A DNA stretch of 64,000 nucleotides. Origin: Dyella sp. M7H15-1. Its GTDB lineage: Bacteria; Pseudomonadota; Gammaproteobacteria; Xanthomonadales; Rhodanobacteraceae. Of the stretch, positions 18,430-30,693 are shown in pieces (the first letter of the stretch is position 1; the number at the start of each line of letters is the position of its first letter). Both the position numbers and the translations under genes were made by a program. The stretch covers positions 2,418,001 to 2,482,000 of the forward strand of contig NZ_CP035300.1 in the NCBI RefSeq assembly GCF_004114615.1, in the 5' to 3' direction. The notes below the pieces were generated by a model. It did not search any database and was not told the DNA's origin. It was given only the letters and a program-made list of their open reading frames with translations.

Positions 18430-18457
18430 GGGCCGGGCCTCTGCGTCCGGCCCTTTT
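18430..18457 (+). terminator. Rho-independent terminator after the phasin gene
   Basis: GGGCCGG / CCGGCCC stem with a 10-base loop, directly followed by TTTTCTT. It is the clearest intrinsic terminator of the window. It separates the phasin transcript from the ATP synthase operon. Confidence 0.82.
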
Positions 18458-18460
18458 CTT

Positions 18461-18488
18461 ATCAGCACGTCCTTATCAGCACGTCCTT
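18461..18488. repeat. 14 bp tandem duplication
   Basis: ATCAGCACGTCCTT occurs twice back to back just after the phasin terminator. It is probably a simple slippage duplication. Confidence 0.7.
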
Positions 18489-18532
18489 GTCCGTACAGCC
18501 CTCGTGAGGCGGCATGTCGCACATGGGTCAGC

Positions 18533-18562
18533 TTGCTGGTCCAAAAGTCACGCTGATATACT
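18533..18562 (+). promoter_or_regulatory. candidate promoter of the atp operon
   Basis: TTGCTG at 18533-18538 and TATACT at 18557-18562 with an 18-base spacer. It lies 65 bp before the atpI start and after the phasin terminator, so it is well placed to drive the whole operon. Confidence 0.45.
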
Positions 18563-18627
18563 TTTCCGGATTGGATCGTGGCCCGTGGCGTGTTGAATGC
18601 CTGGTGCGGAAACCGCAGGAACCTCAC

Positions 18628-18993
18628 GTGCTCAACAGTCTTGCTTCCGGTCGACGTCTTGCGCTGCGATTACTGCTTTGGCAGCTATTCGCGGCGCTTA
18701 TTGTGGGCCTCGTTTTTGCGACGTTGGGACTTCGCGAAGCGATAGCGGCAGCGGCGGGGGCAACGATCGTGGCGTTGGGAACCGTGCTGCTTTCGCTGAG
18801 GTTCTTTAGCCAGGTAAGCGGCGCCGGCATTGCGCTGGGGCACTTACTGATAGGCATGATCCTGAAATGGATCGTGATCATCGGGGGGATGATCACGATC
18901 ATGTTTCAATACAAATTGCCGCCGTTAGCTGCCATCACGGGGCTGGCGGCTGCTTATGCGGTTAATCTGCTGGCGTTCAGATTTAAGGGTTAA
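18628..18993 (+). CDS. atpI: ATP synthase subunit I
   Basis: A 121-residue membrane protein with four hydrophobic segments at the head of the ATP synthase operon. AtpI helps c-ring assembly and Mg uptake and is not a structural subunit. The likely start is GTG at 18628, preceded by AGGA 7 bases away. The frame is open further up to 18514, but that part lacks family character and covers the promoter region. It is 3 bp upstream of atpB. Confidence 0.85.
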   Translation: MLNSLASGRRLALRLLLWQLFAALIVGLVFATLGLREAIAAAAGATIVALGTVLLSLRFFSQVSGAGIALGHLLIGMILKWIVIIGGMITIMFQYKLPPLAAITGLAAAYAVNLLAFRFKG

Positions 18994-20148
<1,155 letters not shown>

Positions 20149-20232
20149 TCCCGTCTGGTAGTCCATTTCCGGGTGCAGCCGTGATCGCACGGTTGCATCT
20201 CTTAGCCATCCACATGTACAGGTAACGCAGCG

Positions 20233-20703
20233 ATGGAATTCAACGCGACCTTGATCGGCGAAATGATCGCATTCGCCATTCTGATCTGGTTTTGCGTCCA
20301 CTTCATTTGGCCGCACATCACCAAGGCCATCGAAGAACGCCAGCTAAAAATCGCTGAGGGCCTCAATGCCGCCGAGCGCGCGCATGCCGAGCTGAAGGAA
20401 GCCGACAACAAAGTGGCAGCCGAGATCAAGCAAGCACGCCAGCAGGCTGCCGAAATCATCGACCGCGCCCAGCAGCAGGCCAACCAGATCCTTGACAAGG
20501 CCCGTGCCGACGCGGTGTCCGAGATCAACCGCCTGAAAGCGGTCGCGCAGGACGATATCGCTTCGATGGCGCAGCGCGCCCGCGAAGATCTACGTGAACG
20601 CGTCGGCGCACTGGCTGTTCAGGGTGCATCGAAGATCGTGCAGCGTGAGATCGACCCGGCGGCACACAGAGCGTTGCTCGACCAGCTCGCCACCGAGATC
20701 TGA
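20233..20703 (+). CDS. atpF: ATP synthase subunit b
   Basis: Peripheral stalk subunit: one N-terminal membrane helix ([20 protein letters not shown]) followed by a long charged coiled coil to residue 156. It appears as a dimer in F-type enzymes. It ends 3 bp before atpH. Confidence 0.96.
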   Translation: MEFNATLIGEMIAFAILIWFCVHFIWPHITKAIEERQLKIAEGLNAAERAHAELKEADNKVAAEIKQARQQAAEIIDRAQQQANQILDKARADAVSEINRLKAVAQDDIASMAQRAREDLRERVGALAVQGASKIVQREIDPAAHRALLDQLATEI

Positions 20704-20706
20704 TCG

Positions 20707-21243
20707 ATGGCAGCCCAGGCAATCACGCTTGCTCGCCCCTACGCCCGTGCCGCTTTCGAGTTGGCGCAGGCGGATGGTTCACTCGCCGACTGGTCGCAGG
20801 CGCTGGCTTTCGCCGCGGAAGTGGCGAAAGATCCGCGCGTGACCGCGCTGAGCTCCGACCCGCGTGTGCAACCGAACCAACTGGTTGCGTTGCACCTACC
20901 CAATGGCGACAAAGCCGAAGGTGCCTTCGGCAAGTTCCTCGGGGAATTGGCTGAAAAACGTCGCATGACACTGCTGCCGGAAGTGGGTTCGCTCTATGAA
21001 ACCTACAAACGCGAAGCCGAGTCGCAGTTGCTGGTGAAAGTCACCAGTGCCATACCTCTGGATGCTGCGCAGGCTGAACAGCTCAAGGCATCGCTCAAGC
21101 GTCGCTTCAAGCGCGAGATCGAACTGGATACCCAGGTCGATCCTTCGCTGCTCGGCGGCGTGCTGATCGATACAGGCAGCGAGGTGATCGACGGCTCCGT
21201 CCGCGGTCGTCTGCAGCGCCTGGCTTCGGCTCTCACAAATTAG
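20707..21243 (+). CDS. atpH: ATP synthase subunit delta
   Basis: Joins the peripheral stalk to the top of the F1 head. It begins ITLARPYARAAFELA, the standard delta opening, and ends with the C-terminal segment LLGGVLIDTGSEVIDGSVRGRLQRL. It has 178 residues, normal for proteobacteria. Confidence 0.96.
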   Translation: MAAQAITLARPYARAAFELAQADGSLADWSQALAFAAEVAKDPRVTALSSDPRVQPNQLVALHLPNGDKAEGAFGKFLGELAEKRRMTLLPEVGSLYETYKREAESQLLVKVTSAIPLDAAQAEQLKASLKRRFKREIELDTQVDPSLLGGVLIDTGSEVIDGSVRGRLQRLASALTN

Positions 21244-21333
21244 TTTCACGCGAAGTCCTCTTCGCGAAGAGCAAAAACCTGCCATCCATGGCCGGACTCT
21301 TAAAGAAAAGCATACACATTCAGGATAACGACC

Positions 21334-22884
21334 ATGTCTAGCACCACCCTGAACCCGTCAGAGATCAGTGAACTGATCAAACATCGCATCGAGCAGTTCA
21401 AGCTTGGCGCGGAGGCCCGCAACGAGGGCACGATCATCAGCGTGTCCGACGGCATCGTGCGCATCCACGGCCTGGCCGATGCGATGCAGGGCGAAATGAT
21501 CGAATTGCCGGGCAATTCGTTTGCGCTGGCCCTGAACCTTGAGCGCGACTCCGTTGGCGCGGTAGTATTGGGTGAATACCAGCATCTGCGCGAAGGCGAC
21601 GTTGCCAAGACGACCGGTCGCATTCTTGAAGTGCCGGTTGGCCCAGAAATGCTCGGCCGCGTCGTCGATTCACTGGGCAACCCCATCGATGGCAAGGGCT
21701 CGATCAATGCCAAGCTCAGCTCGCCGATCGAAAAGGTTGCGCCTGGCGTGGTGTGGCGCAAGTCAGTCAATCAGCCGGTGCAAACGGGCTACAAGTCGGT
21801 CGACTCGATGATTCCGATCGGCCGCGGTCAGCGCGAACTGATCATTGGCGACCGCCAGACCGGCAAGACCGCGCTGGCCGTCGATGCGATCATCAACCAG
21901 AAAGACTCCGGCATTAAGTGTATCTATGTCGCCATCGGCCAGAAGCGCTCGTCGATCGCCAACGTGGTGCGCAAGCTGGAAGAGAATGGCGCGCTGGCCA
22001 ACACCATTGTGGTCGTTGCTTCCGCTTCCGAATCGGCCGCGTTGCAATACATCGCGCCATACTCCGGTTGTGCCATGGGTGAATACTTCCGCGACCGCGG
22101 CGAAGATGCGCTGATCATCTATGACGACCTGTCCAAGCAGGCTGTGGCCTACCGCCAGATCTCGCTGCTGTTGAAGCGCCCGCCGGGACGCGAAGCCTAT
22201 CCGGGTGACGTGTTCTATCTGCACTCGCGTCTGCTTGAGCGTGCTGCGCGCGTGTCCGAAGAGTACGTCGAAAAATTCACCCACGGCGAAGTGAAAGGCA
22301 AGACCGGTTCGCTCACCGCGCTGCCGATCATCGAAACGCAGGCTGGCGACGTGTCCGCATTCGTGCCGACCAACGTTATCTCAATCACTGACGGCCAGAT
22401 CTTTCTGGAAACCGACCTGTTCAACGCTGGTATTCGTCCAGCCGTGAACGCTGGCATCTCGGTATCGCGCGTGGGCGGCTCTGCGCAGACCAAGATCGTG
22501 AAGAAGCTGTCCGGTGGTGTGAAGCTGGCGCTTGCTCAATACCGTGAGCTGGCGGCATTCGCACAGTTCGCTTCGGATCTCGACCCAGCTACGCGTGCCC
22601 AGCTCGATCGCGGCCAGCGCGTCACCGAGCTGATGAAGCAGTCGCAGTATGCGCCGCTGTCGATTGCTGAACTGGCCTTGTCCGTGTACGCCGCTGAGAA
22701 GGGCTACCTGGACGATCTGCCGGTGAACAAGGTGTTGCCGTTCGAAAAGGGGTTGCATGCCTTCTTCCATCAGAACTACGCAGATCTGATCAAGAAGATC
22801 GTGGCGACCGGCGACTGGAACAACGACATCGAGGCGAGCTTCAAGGCCGGTCTTGACGAGTACAAGAAGACCGGTAGCTGGTAA
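21334..22884 (+). CDS. atpA: ATP synthase subunit alpha
   Basis: Non-catalytic nucleotide-binding F1 subunit, three per complex. It has Walker [14 protein letters not shown], the catalytic-site Arg finger region in the [11 protein letters not shown] to [13 protein letters not shown] part, and starts [17 protein letters not shown]. Length is 516 residues. Its stop is followed by an 80 bp palindromic repeat before atpG. Confidence 0.97.
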   Translation: MSSTTLNPSEISELIKHRIEQFKLGAEARNEGTIISVSDGIVRIHGLADAMQGEMIELPGNSFALALNLERDSVGAVVLGEYQHLREGDVAKTTGRILEVPVGPEMLGRVVDSLGNPIDGKGSINAKLSSPIEKVAPGVVWRKSVNQPVQTGYKSVDSMIPIGRGQRELIIGDRQTGKTALAVDAIINQKDSGIKCIYVAIGQKRSSIANVVRKLEENGALANTIVVVASASESAALQYIAPYSGCAMGEYFRDRGEDALIIYDDLSKQAVAYRQISLLLKRPPGREAYPGDVFYLHSRLLERAARVSEEYVEKFTHGEVKGKTGSLTALPIIETQAGDVSAFVPTNVISITDGQIFLETDLFNAGIRPAVNAGISVSRVGGSAQTKIVKKLSGGVKLALAQYRELAAFAQFASDLDPATRAQLDRGQRVTELMKQSQYAPLSIAELALSVYAAEKGYLDDLPVNKVLPFEKGLHAFFHQNYADLIKKIVATGDWNNDIEASFKAGLDEYKKTGSW

Positions 22885-22892
22885 CAAGAGCA

Positions 22893-22973
22893 GGGAATCG
22901 TCAATCGGAAATCGGGAATCGTCAAAGCGCATTGTGCATTTGCTGCGATTCCCGATGGATGATTTCCGATTCA
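22893..22973. repeat. palindromic element between atpA and atpG
   Basis: The left arm at 22903-22921 pairs over 19 bp with 22946-22953 plus 22961-22971, leaving a 7-base bulge, so the transcript can form a long hairpin. It starts 9 bp after the atpA stop and ends 30 bp before atpG. A sister copy is at 25479-25544 between atpD and atpC, with the same GGGAATCGTCAATCGG opening. Confidence 0.85.
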
Positions 22974-23002
22974 CGACATAGCAAGCATAGCGAGCGAAGC
23001 AC

Positions 23003-23902
23003 ATGGCAGGCGGACGTGAAATCAAATCCAAAATCAAGAGCACGCAAAACATGCGTAAAGTGACGCGTGCGCTTGAAATGGTCTCGGCCTCCAAGATCCG
23101 CAAGGCGCAGGATCTAATGAAAACTTCACGTCCCTATGCGCGTTCCATGCGCAAGGTGATCGCTCACGTTGCGCAGGCCAGCACGGACTTCAGTCACCCG
23201 TTTCTCAACGAACGCGAGAAGGTCGCGCGCGTAGGTTACGTGGTCGTAACGACCGATCGCGGCCTCTGCGGCGGCCTCAACTCCAACCTGTTCCGTCGCT
23301 TGCTGCCCGCCATCCGCGAATGGCAAGACAAGGGCGTGCAAGTTGACGTGGTTGCGATTGGACAGAAAGCAGTGCAATTTTTTCGGCGCATCAAGGGTGT
23401 GAATCTGGTCGGTAGCGTCACGCATCTGGGTGAGCGTCCGAAGGTCGAGCAGCTCATCGGCGTCATCAAGGTGGTGCTGGATTCGTATTCGGAAGGCAAG
23501 CTAGATCGCGTTTTTCTGGCCTACAACGACTTCGTCAACACCATGACGCAGAAGCCGTCCATCGACGCGCTGCTGCCGCTGCCCGCGGTGGCCGCGGAGC
23601 TGGAAGCACAGCACGTGAAGGGTGTTGCGTTGGAGCAGTCGCATGACTGGGATTACATCTACGAACCCGATGCCGCTACGGTGCTTGAGCACGTCCTCGG
23701 CCGTTATATCGAGTCAGTGGTGTACCAGGCCGTGCTGGAAAACCTCGCCAGCGAACACGCCGCTCGCATGGTCGCGATGAAGTCCGCGTCGGACAACGCT
23801 ACCAAAGTGATCGGCGAGCTGACGCTCAGCTACAACAAGGCGCGTCAGGCCGCGATTACTCAAGAAATTTCTGAAATCGTAGGTGGTGCCGCAGCTGTAT
23901 AA
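23003..23902 (+). CDS. atpG: ATP synthase subunit gamma
   Basis: Central rotor shaft of F1, one per complex. The N-terminal helix [25 protein letters not shown] and the C-terminal helix [22 protein letters not shown] form the rotating coiled coil; [16 protein letters not shown] is conserved. Length is 299 residues. The start lacks a strong GGAGG-type site and is preceded by GAGCGAAGC, which also follows the repeat before atpC. Confidence 0.96.
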   Translation: MAGGREIKSKIKSTQNMRKVTRALEMVSASKIRKAQDLMKTSRPYARSMRKVIAHVAQASTDFSHPFLNEREKVARVGYVVVTTDRGLCGGLNSNLFRRLLPAIREWQDKGVQVDVVAIGQKAVQFFRRIKGVNLVGSVTHLGERPKVEQLIGVIKVVLDSYSEGKLDRVFLAYNDFVNTMTQKPSIDALLPLPAVAAELEAQHVKGVALEQSHDWDYIYEPDAATVLEHVLGRYIESVVYQAVLENLASEHAARMVAMKSASDNATKVIGELTLSYNKARQAAITQEISEIVGGAAAV

Positions 23903-24016
23903 GTGCGGTCATCCATGACCGCGAAGATTAAAAAGCTGCCTTCCATGACAGCACTTTTAAATTTGAGAGCGACGCCCAGGCGGCGCTTTGGCAGTAAAGA
24001 CCAAACACTTTTTTAA

Positions 24017-25471
<1,455 letters not shown>

Positions 25472-25478
25472 TTAAGCT

Positions 25479-25544
25479 GGGAATCGTCAATCGGGAATAG
25501 GGAATCGACAGAGCGCCTTTCGCGGTTCCCCACTCCCGATTCCC
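25479..25544. repeat. palindromic element between atpD and atpC
   Basis: Second copy of the element at 22893. Arms 25489-25504 and 25526-25541 pair in 14 of 16 positions; GGGAATCG at 25479 can alternatively pair with CGATTCCC at 25537. It begins 8 bp after the atpD stop and ends 22 bp before atpC. Confidence 0.83.
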
Positions 25545-25566
25545 TTCGAGCGAAGCGAGAAATTCT

Positions 25567-25989
25567 ATGAGCACCATTCGTTGCGACATCGTCAGTGCCG
25601 AGGCCGAGATCTTTCATGGTGAAGCGGTGATGGTGGTCGCCACCGGCGAGCTGGGCGAGTTGGGTATTACGCCCCGTCACGCGCCGCTGATCACCCGCCT
25701 CAAGCCGGGCCACATTGACGTGGTGCTGGAAGGTGGTGAGCGCCAGCAGTTCTACGTTTCCGGCGGCATCCTGGAAGTGCAGCCGCAAGTGGTAACGGTG
25801 TTGGCCGACACGGCCGCTCGTGCCGCCGATCTGGACGAAGCCGCGGCGCAGCGTGCCAAGAAGGAAGCCGAAGCCGCGCTGGCCAATCGCACCGATGCCG
25901 TTGAAGTGGCTGAGGCTCAGGCCAAGCTGGCCCAAGCACTGGCCCAGCTTCAAGCGCTGGAGCGCTTGCGCAAGAACCTCAAGCACTAA
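25567..25989 (+). CDS. atpC: ATP synthase subunit epsilon
   Basis: Rotor subunit that inhibits ATP hydrolysis; one per complex. It has the N-terminal beta sandwich ([32 protein letters not shown]) and the C-terminal two-helix arm. Length is 140 residues. It is the last gene of the operon. A weak AGCGAGC/GCTCGCT hairpin at 26040-26067 follows, without a T-run. Confidence 0.96.
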   Translation: MSTIRCDIVSAEAEIFHGEAVMVVATGELGELGITPRHAPLITRLKPGHIDVVLEGGERQQFYVSGGILEVQPQVVTVLADTAARAADLDEAAAQRAKKEAEAALANRTDAVEVAEAQAKLAQALAQLQALERLRKNLKH

Positions 25990-26264
25990 GGCCCGGAACC
26001 TTATGCAGCAAAACGCAAGCTCAGCTCCTTATCTTTCGTAGCGAGCGGTCGTCGGGAAAAGCTCGCTTGTGCAGAAAACGTTTGCCCGCTGTAACCACGT
26101 TGCTCATCGTGGACCTCGCAACAACGACACACACAGACACCGTCGCAACGCTCATAAGCGCTGCTATGAGAGTCTGACAAATTTTAAACAATCTTTGAAC
26201 TTCTCACAGTTCACATTGGCAACTAGGGGGCATCCATTGCTCATGCAATAAGTGGGAAGGGCTT

Positions 26265-26900
26265 ATGCGCACGGCACACTTGTTTGGCTTCGTATTGGCG
26301 TCATGGGTGGTTGTACTGCTGACGCTTGCACCCAGATTGACCCGGGCCGCCGACAACCCGCCATTGAGCGCGGAGGAGCAGGGCTTTCTGATCCAGGCTA
26401 TGTCGGACAACGCCGCGCAGATCACCATGGCGAAACTGGCTTTGCAGAAATCGCAAAACCAGAAAGTCATCGGCCTTGCCAACACGGTCATGCATGAGCG
26501 CATGGACCTCGATGCCAATCTCGTGCGATTGCTAGCCACAGGTGTAGGCAGCATGAAACCTGCCGCGAACAACGAAGCATCGATGACCTCGCTACAAGCG
26601 TTGAGTGGCGATGCTTTCGACAAATCCTATGCCGGTCTGCTGGTGCGAGATCACAACAGGATCATTTCCGCATACGAATGCAGCAAGGCCAATTCCACCA
26701 ACCTCGCGCTGCATAACATCGTGCGCAAAGCCGTACCTGAGCTGCAAGGCAATCTGATGGTGGCGCTCACAGTACTGCGTTCGTCGGATTGGGCGCCGGC
26801 AGCACATCAGCAGGTATTGACTGCAACGGATACCCGCTCGAGCAAAGCCATGATGTTCATGGGTGAGCCGCTTACCTCGATCGTTACGGCACCGTGGTGA
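26265..26900 (+). CDS. DUF4142-like exported protein
   Basis: A 211-residue protein with an N-terminal signal (FGFVLASWVVVLLTLAPRLTRA, cleavage probably after ADN or nearby). The mature part is helical and fits the DUF4142 ferritin-like family: SAEEQGFLIQAMSDNAAQITMAKLALQ, then VIGLANTVMHERMDLD. No metal-binding role can be shown here. The start at 26265 follows GGAAGGG. The gene stands alone after the atp operon; its leader (26170-26220) is AT-rich and should hold the promoter. Confidence 0.75.
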   Translation: MRTAHLFGFVLASWVVVLLTLAPRLTRAADNPPLSAEEQGFLIQAMSDNAAQITMAKLALQKSQNQKVIGLANTVMHERMDLDANLVRLLATGVGSMKPAANNEASMTSLQALSGDAFDKSYAGLLVRDHNRIISAYECSKANSTNLALHNIVRKAVPELQGNLMVALTVLRSSDWAPAAHQQVLTATDTRSSKAMMFMGEPLTSIVTAPW

Positions 26901-26909
26901 TGCGCTAAC

Positions 26910-26995
26910 GATCAAGCTCGACTGTTGCTGTCGCAAGTATTCGGTCTGCACTTCAGCATGGGCACGATCTTGGTTGCCCACGGCAAAGTTGGATG
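26910..26995 (+). pseudogene. possible transposase fragment
   Basis: A short frame reads QARLLLSQVFGLHFSMGTIL then VAHGKVG before a stop. It resembles the segment of IS66-type transposases that precedes the VDETGW motif, and a VDGCWRL-like string follows in another frame at about 27039. It is tentative: about 29 codons with no ends or target duplication seen. Confidence 0.3.
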
Positions 26996-27149
26996 ATCAT
27001 TGACAGCCGCATCGACACAGGAGGAACCCAGCCTGCAATGTGGATGGTTGCTGGCGTCTGCGCCATCCATGGCGAAGACGTCGGGGACAAGCTGCCAATC
27101 AGAAGCATGGATGTTCGAATGGCACTCACATCCTCTTGCGAAGAATCCG

Positions 27150-27767
27150 TTACGGCGTGCGGCTACCGGAGTTAACGGCAGGCGCCGGTTCCAGATTGAA
27201 CGAGATGGTAGTGATCTTGGCATCCAGACCCTGCACCACGGCTGGCGTTAGGTCGTTGGTCATGTTGCCGCCCAGCACCACGGCGCGATCCAGCAGCAAG
27301 CCGCAGTTCTTGCTGTTATACGCACTGACGATCACCGGTTGTGTGTATTGTGCGATCTGGTCCATCGCCTTGGCGCGGGTGGCCTCCAACTGCCGCCCTT
27401 TGGTCTGCTGATCGGTCTGCACGGCTTGCATGCGTTGTGCCAGAGCCTGTTCCTGCGATTGACGCTGATCGGCGGAGAGCGACGAGGCTTTCGCACGGTA
27501 CGCCTGCACGTCTGCATCGAGCGGCTTGCGCTCGGCATCAATCTGCCTCTGTGCTTGTTCGGCCAACTGCTTCAAGCGTGCCGAAGCGGCCAGGCCGACC
27601 TTGGCATTGGCGAAGATCGCCTCGCGGGACAACAGGCAGATGCTGGCCACCGCAGGGCCATTCAGCGGCATGTTGCCGCCGGTGCTGGCCTGGGCGTGCG
27701 CGGCAGTGGCTGGCATTCCGACCAGAGCAACTACTGCAAGAGCCATAAGGGTTCGGTCGATACGCAT
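27150..27767 (-). CDS. OmpH/Skp-like periplasmic protein
   Basis: A 205-residue exported protein: signal peptide MRIDRTLMALAVVALVGMPATAAHAQ, then a long Gln/Lys/Ala-rich coiled coil (about residues 60-150) as in Skp/OmpH chaperones. It is preceded by SICLLSREAIFANAKVG, which is like the Skp strand before the tentacles. Skp binds unfolded outer membrane proteins. It is longer than E. coli Skp and is not next to bamA or lpxD, so it is probably a paralogue rather than the main skp. The start at 27767 has AAGGA upstream. Confidence 0.7.
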   Translation of the reverse strand: MRIDRTLMALAVVALVGMPATAAHAQASTGGNMPLNGPAVASICLLSREAIFANAKVGLAASARLKQLAEQAQRQIDAERKPLDADVQAYRAKASSLSADQRQSQEQALAQRMQAVQTDQQTKGRQLEATRAKAMDQIAQYTQPVIVSAYNSKNCGLLLDRAVVLGGNMTNDLTPAVVQGLDAKITTISFNLEPAPAVNSGSRTP

Positions 27768-27951
27768 CGCGATTCCTTTATTGGGTGAAGTGCGAAATGA
27801 ATAAGATCGCATTAATGCCGGCGTTTTGCACCGGGCACGGCGCTTTTAGCGCTGCGGCATCCTGCCAAGAGCCCGATTGATTCTTTGCGCTCCTGTTCAA
27901 ACTACGCCTTTTGCATCTGCCACTGGGCCTGCTGGCCTTGCAAATCCTTAC

Positions 27952-27976
27952 TGGCCGAGTGCTTACCACTCGGCCA
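27952..27976 (-). terminator. hairpin at the end of the dgo operon
   Basis: A perfect 10 bp stem TGGCCGAGTG / CACTCGGCCA with a 5-base loop that contains the dgoD stop codon. No T-run follows on the minus strand. It is a likely 3' end of the dgo transcript. Confidence 0.45.
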
Positions 27977-29111
27977 TGCTGCCGTCACTATGGCGCCAGA
28001 TCGGATTACGCCAGCGATGTCCCACCACCGCACGCTCGGCGACATAGGCTTCATTGACTTCAACGCCCAGGCCCGGTCCGCCCGGAATGGTGACATAGCC
28101 GTTCTCATAGGCGAACACGCTGCGATCGGTCACGTAATCGAGCAGATCGTTGGCAGCGTTGTAGTGAATGCCCAGGCTTTGTTCCTGGATAAAAGCGTTG
28201 TGGCAGATCGCATCGAGCTGCAGATTGGCCGCCAGCGCGATCGGGCCGAGCGGGCAGTGCAGGGCGAGCGCGACGTCGTAAGCCTCGGCCATGGTGGCGA
28301 TCTTGTGGGTTTCGGTAATGCCGCCGGCATGGGACGGATCAGGCTGGATGATGTCCACGCCGCCCGTCTCGAACACGCGTTTGAAGTCGTAGCGCGAGTA
28401 CAGTCGCTCACCCAGTGCAATCGGTGCGGGGGACATCGTGGCGAGTTCCGGAATGGCTTCCAGGTGATCCGACAGCACGGGCTCCTCGATAAACATCAGC
28501 TTGAACGGCGCCAGCTCGCGCATCAGCACCTTAGCCATCGGCTTGTGCACGCGGCCATGGAAATCGAGGCCAAGACCGATATCCTGACCCACGGCATCGC
28601 GCACCGCCTGCACGTTTTCCAGTACGCGTTGCACTTTCGCATAGGTGTCGACGAAGTGCATTTCTTCGGTGGCGTTCATTTTCACGGCGGTGAAGCCACG
28701 CGCCACCGCATCCTTGGCAGCCTTGGCCGTATCCGCCGGACGATCCCCGCCGATCCACGAATACACGCGGATGCGTTCGCGCACCGGTCCACCCAGCAAG
28801 GTATGCACGGGTACGCCAAGGTGCTTGCCCTTGATATCCCACAGCGCCTGATCGATACCGGCGATGGCGCTCATCAAGATCGGGCCGCCGCGATAGAAGC
28901 CGCCGCGATACAGCACGTTCCAGTGATCTTCGATATGGCGCGGATCCTTGCCGACCAGATAATCCGATAGCTCATCGACCGCCGCCGCCACGGTATGCGC
29001 GCGCCCCTCCACCACCGGCTCGCCCCAGCCGCTGATGCCCTCGTCGGTATCCACCCGCACAAACAGCCATCGCGGCGGAACCAGGAAAGTGGTGAGACGG
29101 GTGATCTTCAT
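27963..29111 (-). CDS. dgoD: D-galactonate dehydratase
   Basis: Enolase-superfamily enzyme that dehydrates D-galactonate to 2-keto-3-deoxygalactonate. Metal ligands fall at Asp183 (LDFHGR), Glu209 (FIEEP) and Glu235 (ALGERLYS). Catalytic histidines are His185 and His285 (LHCPLGP). These positions are the same as known for E. coli DgoD, and the length of 382 is the same. It is last in the minus-strand order dgoR-K-A-D and overlaps dgoA by 4 bp. Confidence 0.95.
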   Translation of the reverse strand: MKITRLTTFLVPPRWLFVRVDTDEGISGWGEPVVEGRAHTVAAAVDELSDYLVGKDPRHIEDHWNVLYRGGFYRGGPILMSAIAGIDQALWDIKGKHLGVPVHTLLGGPVRERIRVYSWIGGDRPADTAKAAKDAVARGFTAVKMNATEEMHFVDTYAKVQRVLENVQAVRDAVGQDIGLGLDFHGRVHKPMAKVLMRELAPFKLMFIEEPVLSDHLEAIPELATMSPAPIALGERLYSRYDFKRVFETGGVDIIQPDPSHAGGITETHKIATMAEAYDVALALHCPLGPIALAANLQLDAICHNAFIQEQSLGIHYNAANDLLDYVTDRSVFAYENGYVTIPGGPGLGVEVNEAYVAERAVVGHRWRNPIWRHSDGSMAEW

Positions 29112-29743
29112 GTGTGAATTCCTTGAGAGCCTTCCTTCCAGGCTCGTGCAAAGGCGCGAGCGCGGCGACCGATATCGTCAGCGCTGCGGCCAGGGACGTA
29201 GAGCGCGGAACCAAGGCCAAAACCGTTGGCGCCAGCCGCGATGTAGGGCGCCATCGATTCAGGCGCGATGCCACCAACCGGCAGCACGACGAGATCGCGC
29301 GGTATCACAGCGCGCCAAGCCTTGAGCGCGGCCGGTCCCAGTTGTTCGGCGGGAAACAGCTTGATGGCGTCAGCGCCGGCCTGGATCGCCGAAAACGCTT
29401 CAGTAGGGGTGGCAACACCCGGCACGCAATACATGCCGGCGCGCTTGGCCTCTGCGATCACGACGGTGTCAGCGTGCGGCATCACGATCAGGCGGCCACC
29501 GGCGGCGGCAATCTGCGCAACCTGCTCGACACTCATGACGGTGCCTGCGCCAATCAGAAAGTTGTCACCCAGTGCGGAGGACAGCAAGCGAATGCTTTCG
29601 AGCGGTTCCGGCGAATTCATCGGAACTTCGATCACGCGAAAACACGCGTCGGCAAGCGCACGGCCTACATCCAGCGCGTCCGACGGCCGTAGGCCGCGAA
29701 GGATGGCTACCAGAGGAAAGGGATCCAGCCAAGTGCGGATCAT
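29108..29743 (-). CDS. dgoA: 2-dehydro-3-deoxy-6-phosphogalactonate aldolase
   Basis: Class I aldolase that splits KDPGal into pyruvate and glyceraldehyde-3-phosphate. It has 211 residues and a KDPG-aldolase fold: VAILRG at the start, the acid/base Glu in VIEVPMNSPEP, GAGTVMS, and the Schiff-base Lys in DAIKLFPAEQLGP. It overlaps dgoK and dgoD by 4 bp each, which suggests coupled translation. Confidence 0.95.
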   Translation of the reverse strand: MIRTWLDPFPLVAILRGLRPSDALDVGRALADACFRVIEVPMNSPEPLESIRLLSSALGDNFLIGAGTVMSVEQVAQIAAAGGRLIVMPHADTVVIAEAKRAGMYCVPGVATPTEAFSAIQAGADAIKLFPAEQLGPAALKAWRAVIPRDLVVLPVGGIAPESMAPYIAAGANGFGLGSALYVPGRSADDIGRRARAFARAWKEGSQGIHT

Positions 29744-30693
29744 GCGTCGGCTCCCGAATAAGAATGCAGAACAGCTTGTTCAAGCAAGCCGGCCACCGAG
29801 GCCAGTTGCCAGAGTCCCTGCGCGGCGGCATCGTCGATCACCGACGGTATGGGATAGCCAAAGATCGCCGCAGCACTGAGGTAACGCTGGCACAGCAAAG
29901 GTTCGCCGATCAGGCAAAGCGGTGCGATACCACCATCACGCAACAGAGCGATGCGGAATTCTTCGCCGATCAGCAAACCGGAAAGGAAATCCAGCAGGTC
30001 GTCGAACGCAAGCTGGCCAGCCAGCATCAAGGCGCGTGTCGAGAATAGGCAACTGGAGAGACCCGCTGCACCACTTTCCTTTATCGCGCGCAGGCCACGC
30101 ACAAAGGCGACATGCGAGAAGGGGTGGGTGGACTCGGCGGAAGCGCCCACCCCCAGGATGGAATGTTTCATCAGCAAGGCGTACAGCTCGCCGGTCATCA
30201 CCGTATCGAAGGCGACGATGCGCCCATCGTTGACCGTGGCCCATTTGCTGTGCGTTCCGGGCAATACGAAGCGTGCGTTGTTCCGGTAAGCCGGATGCTG
30301 CGCCAGGGTACCGATGATTTGTGTTTCCTCACCACGCATCACATCGGCAGGACGGACCCTGCGCAAACCGGGTGCAATCCATAGCGCATGGCTGGTACAG
30401 GCTTCAACACGCACCATGCCACGTGCGATAGCCTGCGCATCGGCGGGCAAGTCGACATAGGGCGCCTCGCACCAGCCCTGCCGACTGCCGACCATGCCGG
30501 ACGCGACGATGGTGCAGGGCGGCCAGCCCGACGTGATCGCACGCAGCGCTGCGGGATAATCGCCTTCCGGCAAGTGACGGATACCCCATGCATGCTGGCG
30601 TGTGTCGACCACTATGCCGCCGGCATCAAAGAGATAGGCACGCAGACTGCTGGTACCCCAATCCAGACCGATCAGCCGTGCTCGGGTAGTCAT
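29740..30693 (-). CDS. dgoK: 2-dehydro-3-deoxygalactonokinase
   Basis: Phosphorylates 2-keto-3-deoxygalactonate to the 6-phosphate. DgoK family, 317 residues: the phosphate motif LIGLDWGTSSLRAYLFD at the start, VASGMVGSRQGWCEAPY, and LPGTHSKWATVNDGRI. It overlaps both neighbours by 4 bp within the dgo operon. Confidence 0.95.
   Translation of the reverse strand: MTTRARLIGLDWGTSSLRAYLFDAGGIVVDTRQHAWGIRHLPEGDYPAALRAITSGWPPCTIVASGMVGSRQGWCEAPYVDLPADAQAIARGMVRVEACTSHALWIAPGLRRVRPADVMRGEETQIIGTLAQHPAYRNNARFVLPGTHSKWATVNDGRIVAFDTVMTGELYALLMKHSILGVGASAESTHPFSHVAFVRGLRAIKESGAAGLSSCLFSTRALMLAGQLAFDDLLDFLSGLLIGEEFRIALLRDGGIAPLCLIGEPLLCQRYLSAAAIFGYPIPSVIDDAAAQGLWQLASVAGLLEQAVLHSYSGADA

Noticed and set aside
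26040-26067. Terminator after atpC
   Set aside because: Only a 7 bp stem with a 14-base loop and no T-run; too weak to list as a terminator.
27885-28970. A 361-codon plus-strand open frame opposite dgoD
   Set aside because: DgoD on the minus strand has every catalytic residue at the expected number; the plus frame is a shadow.
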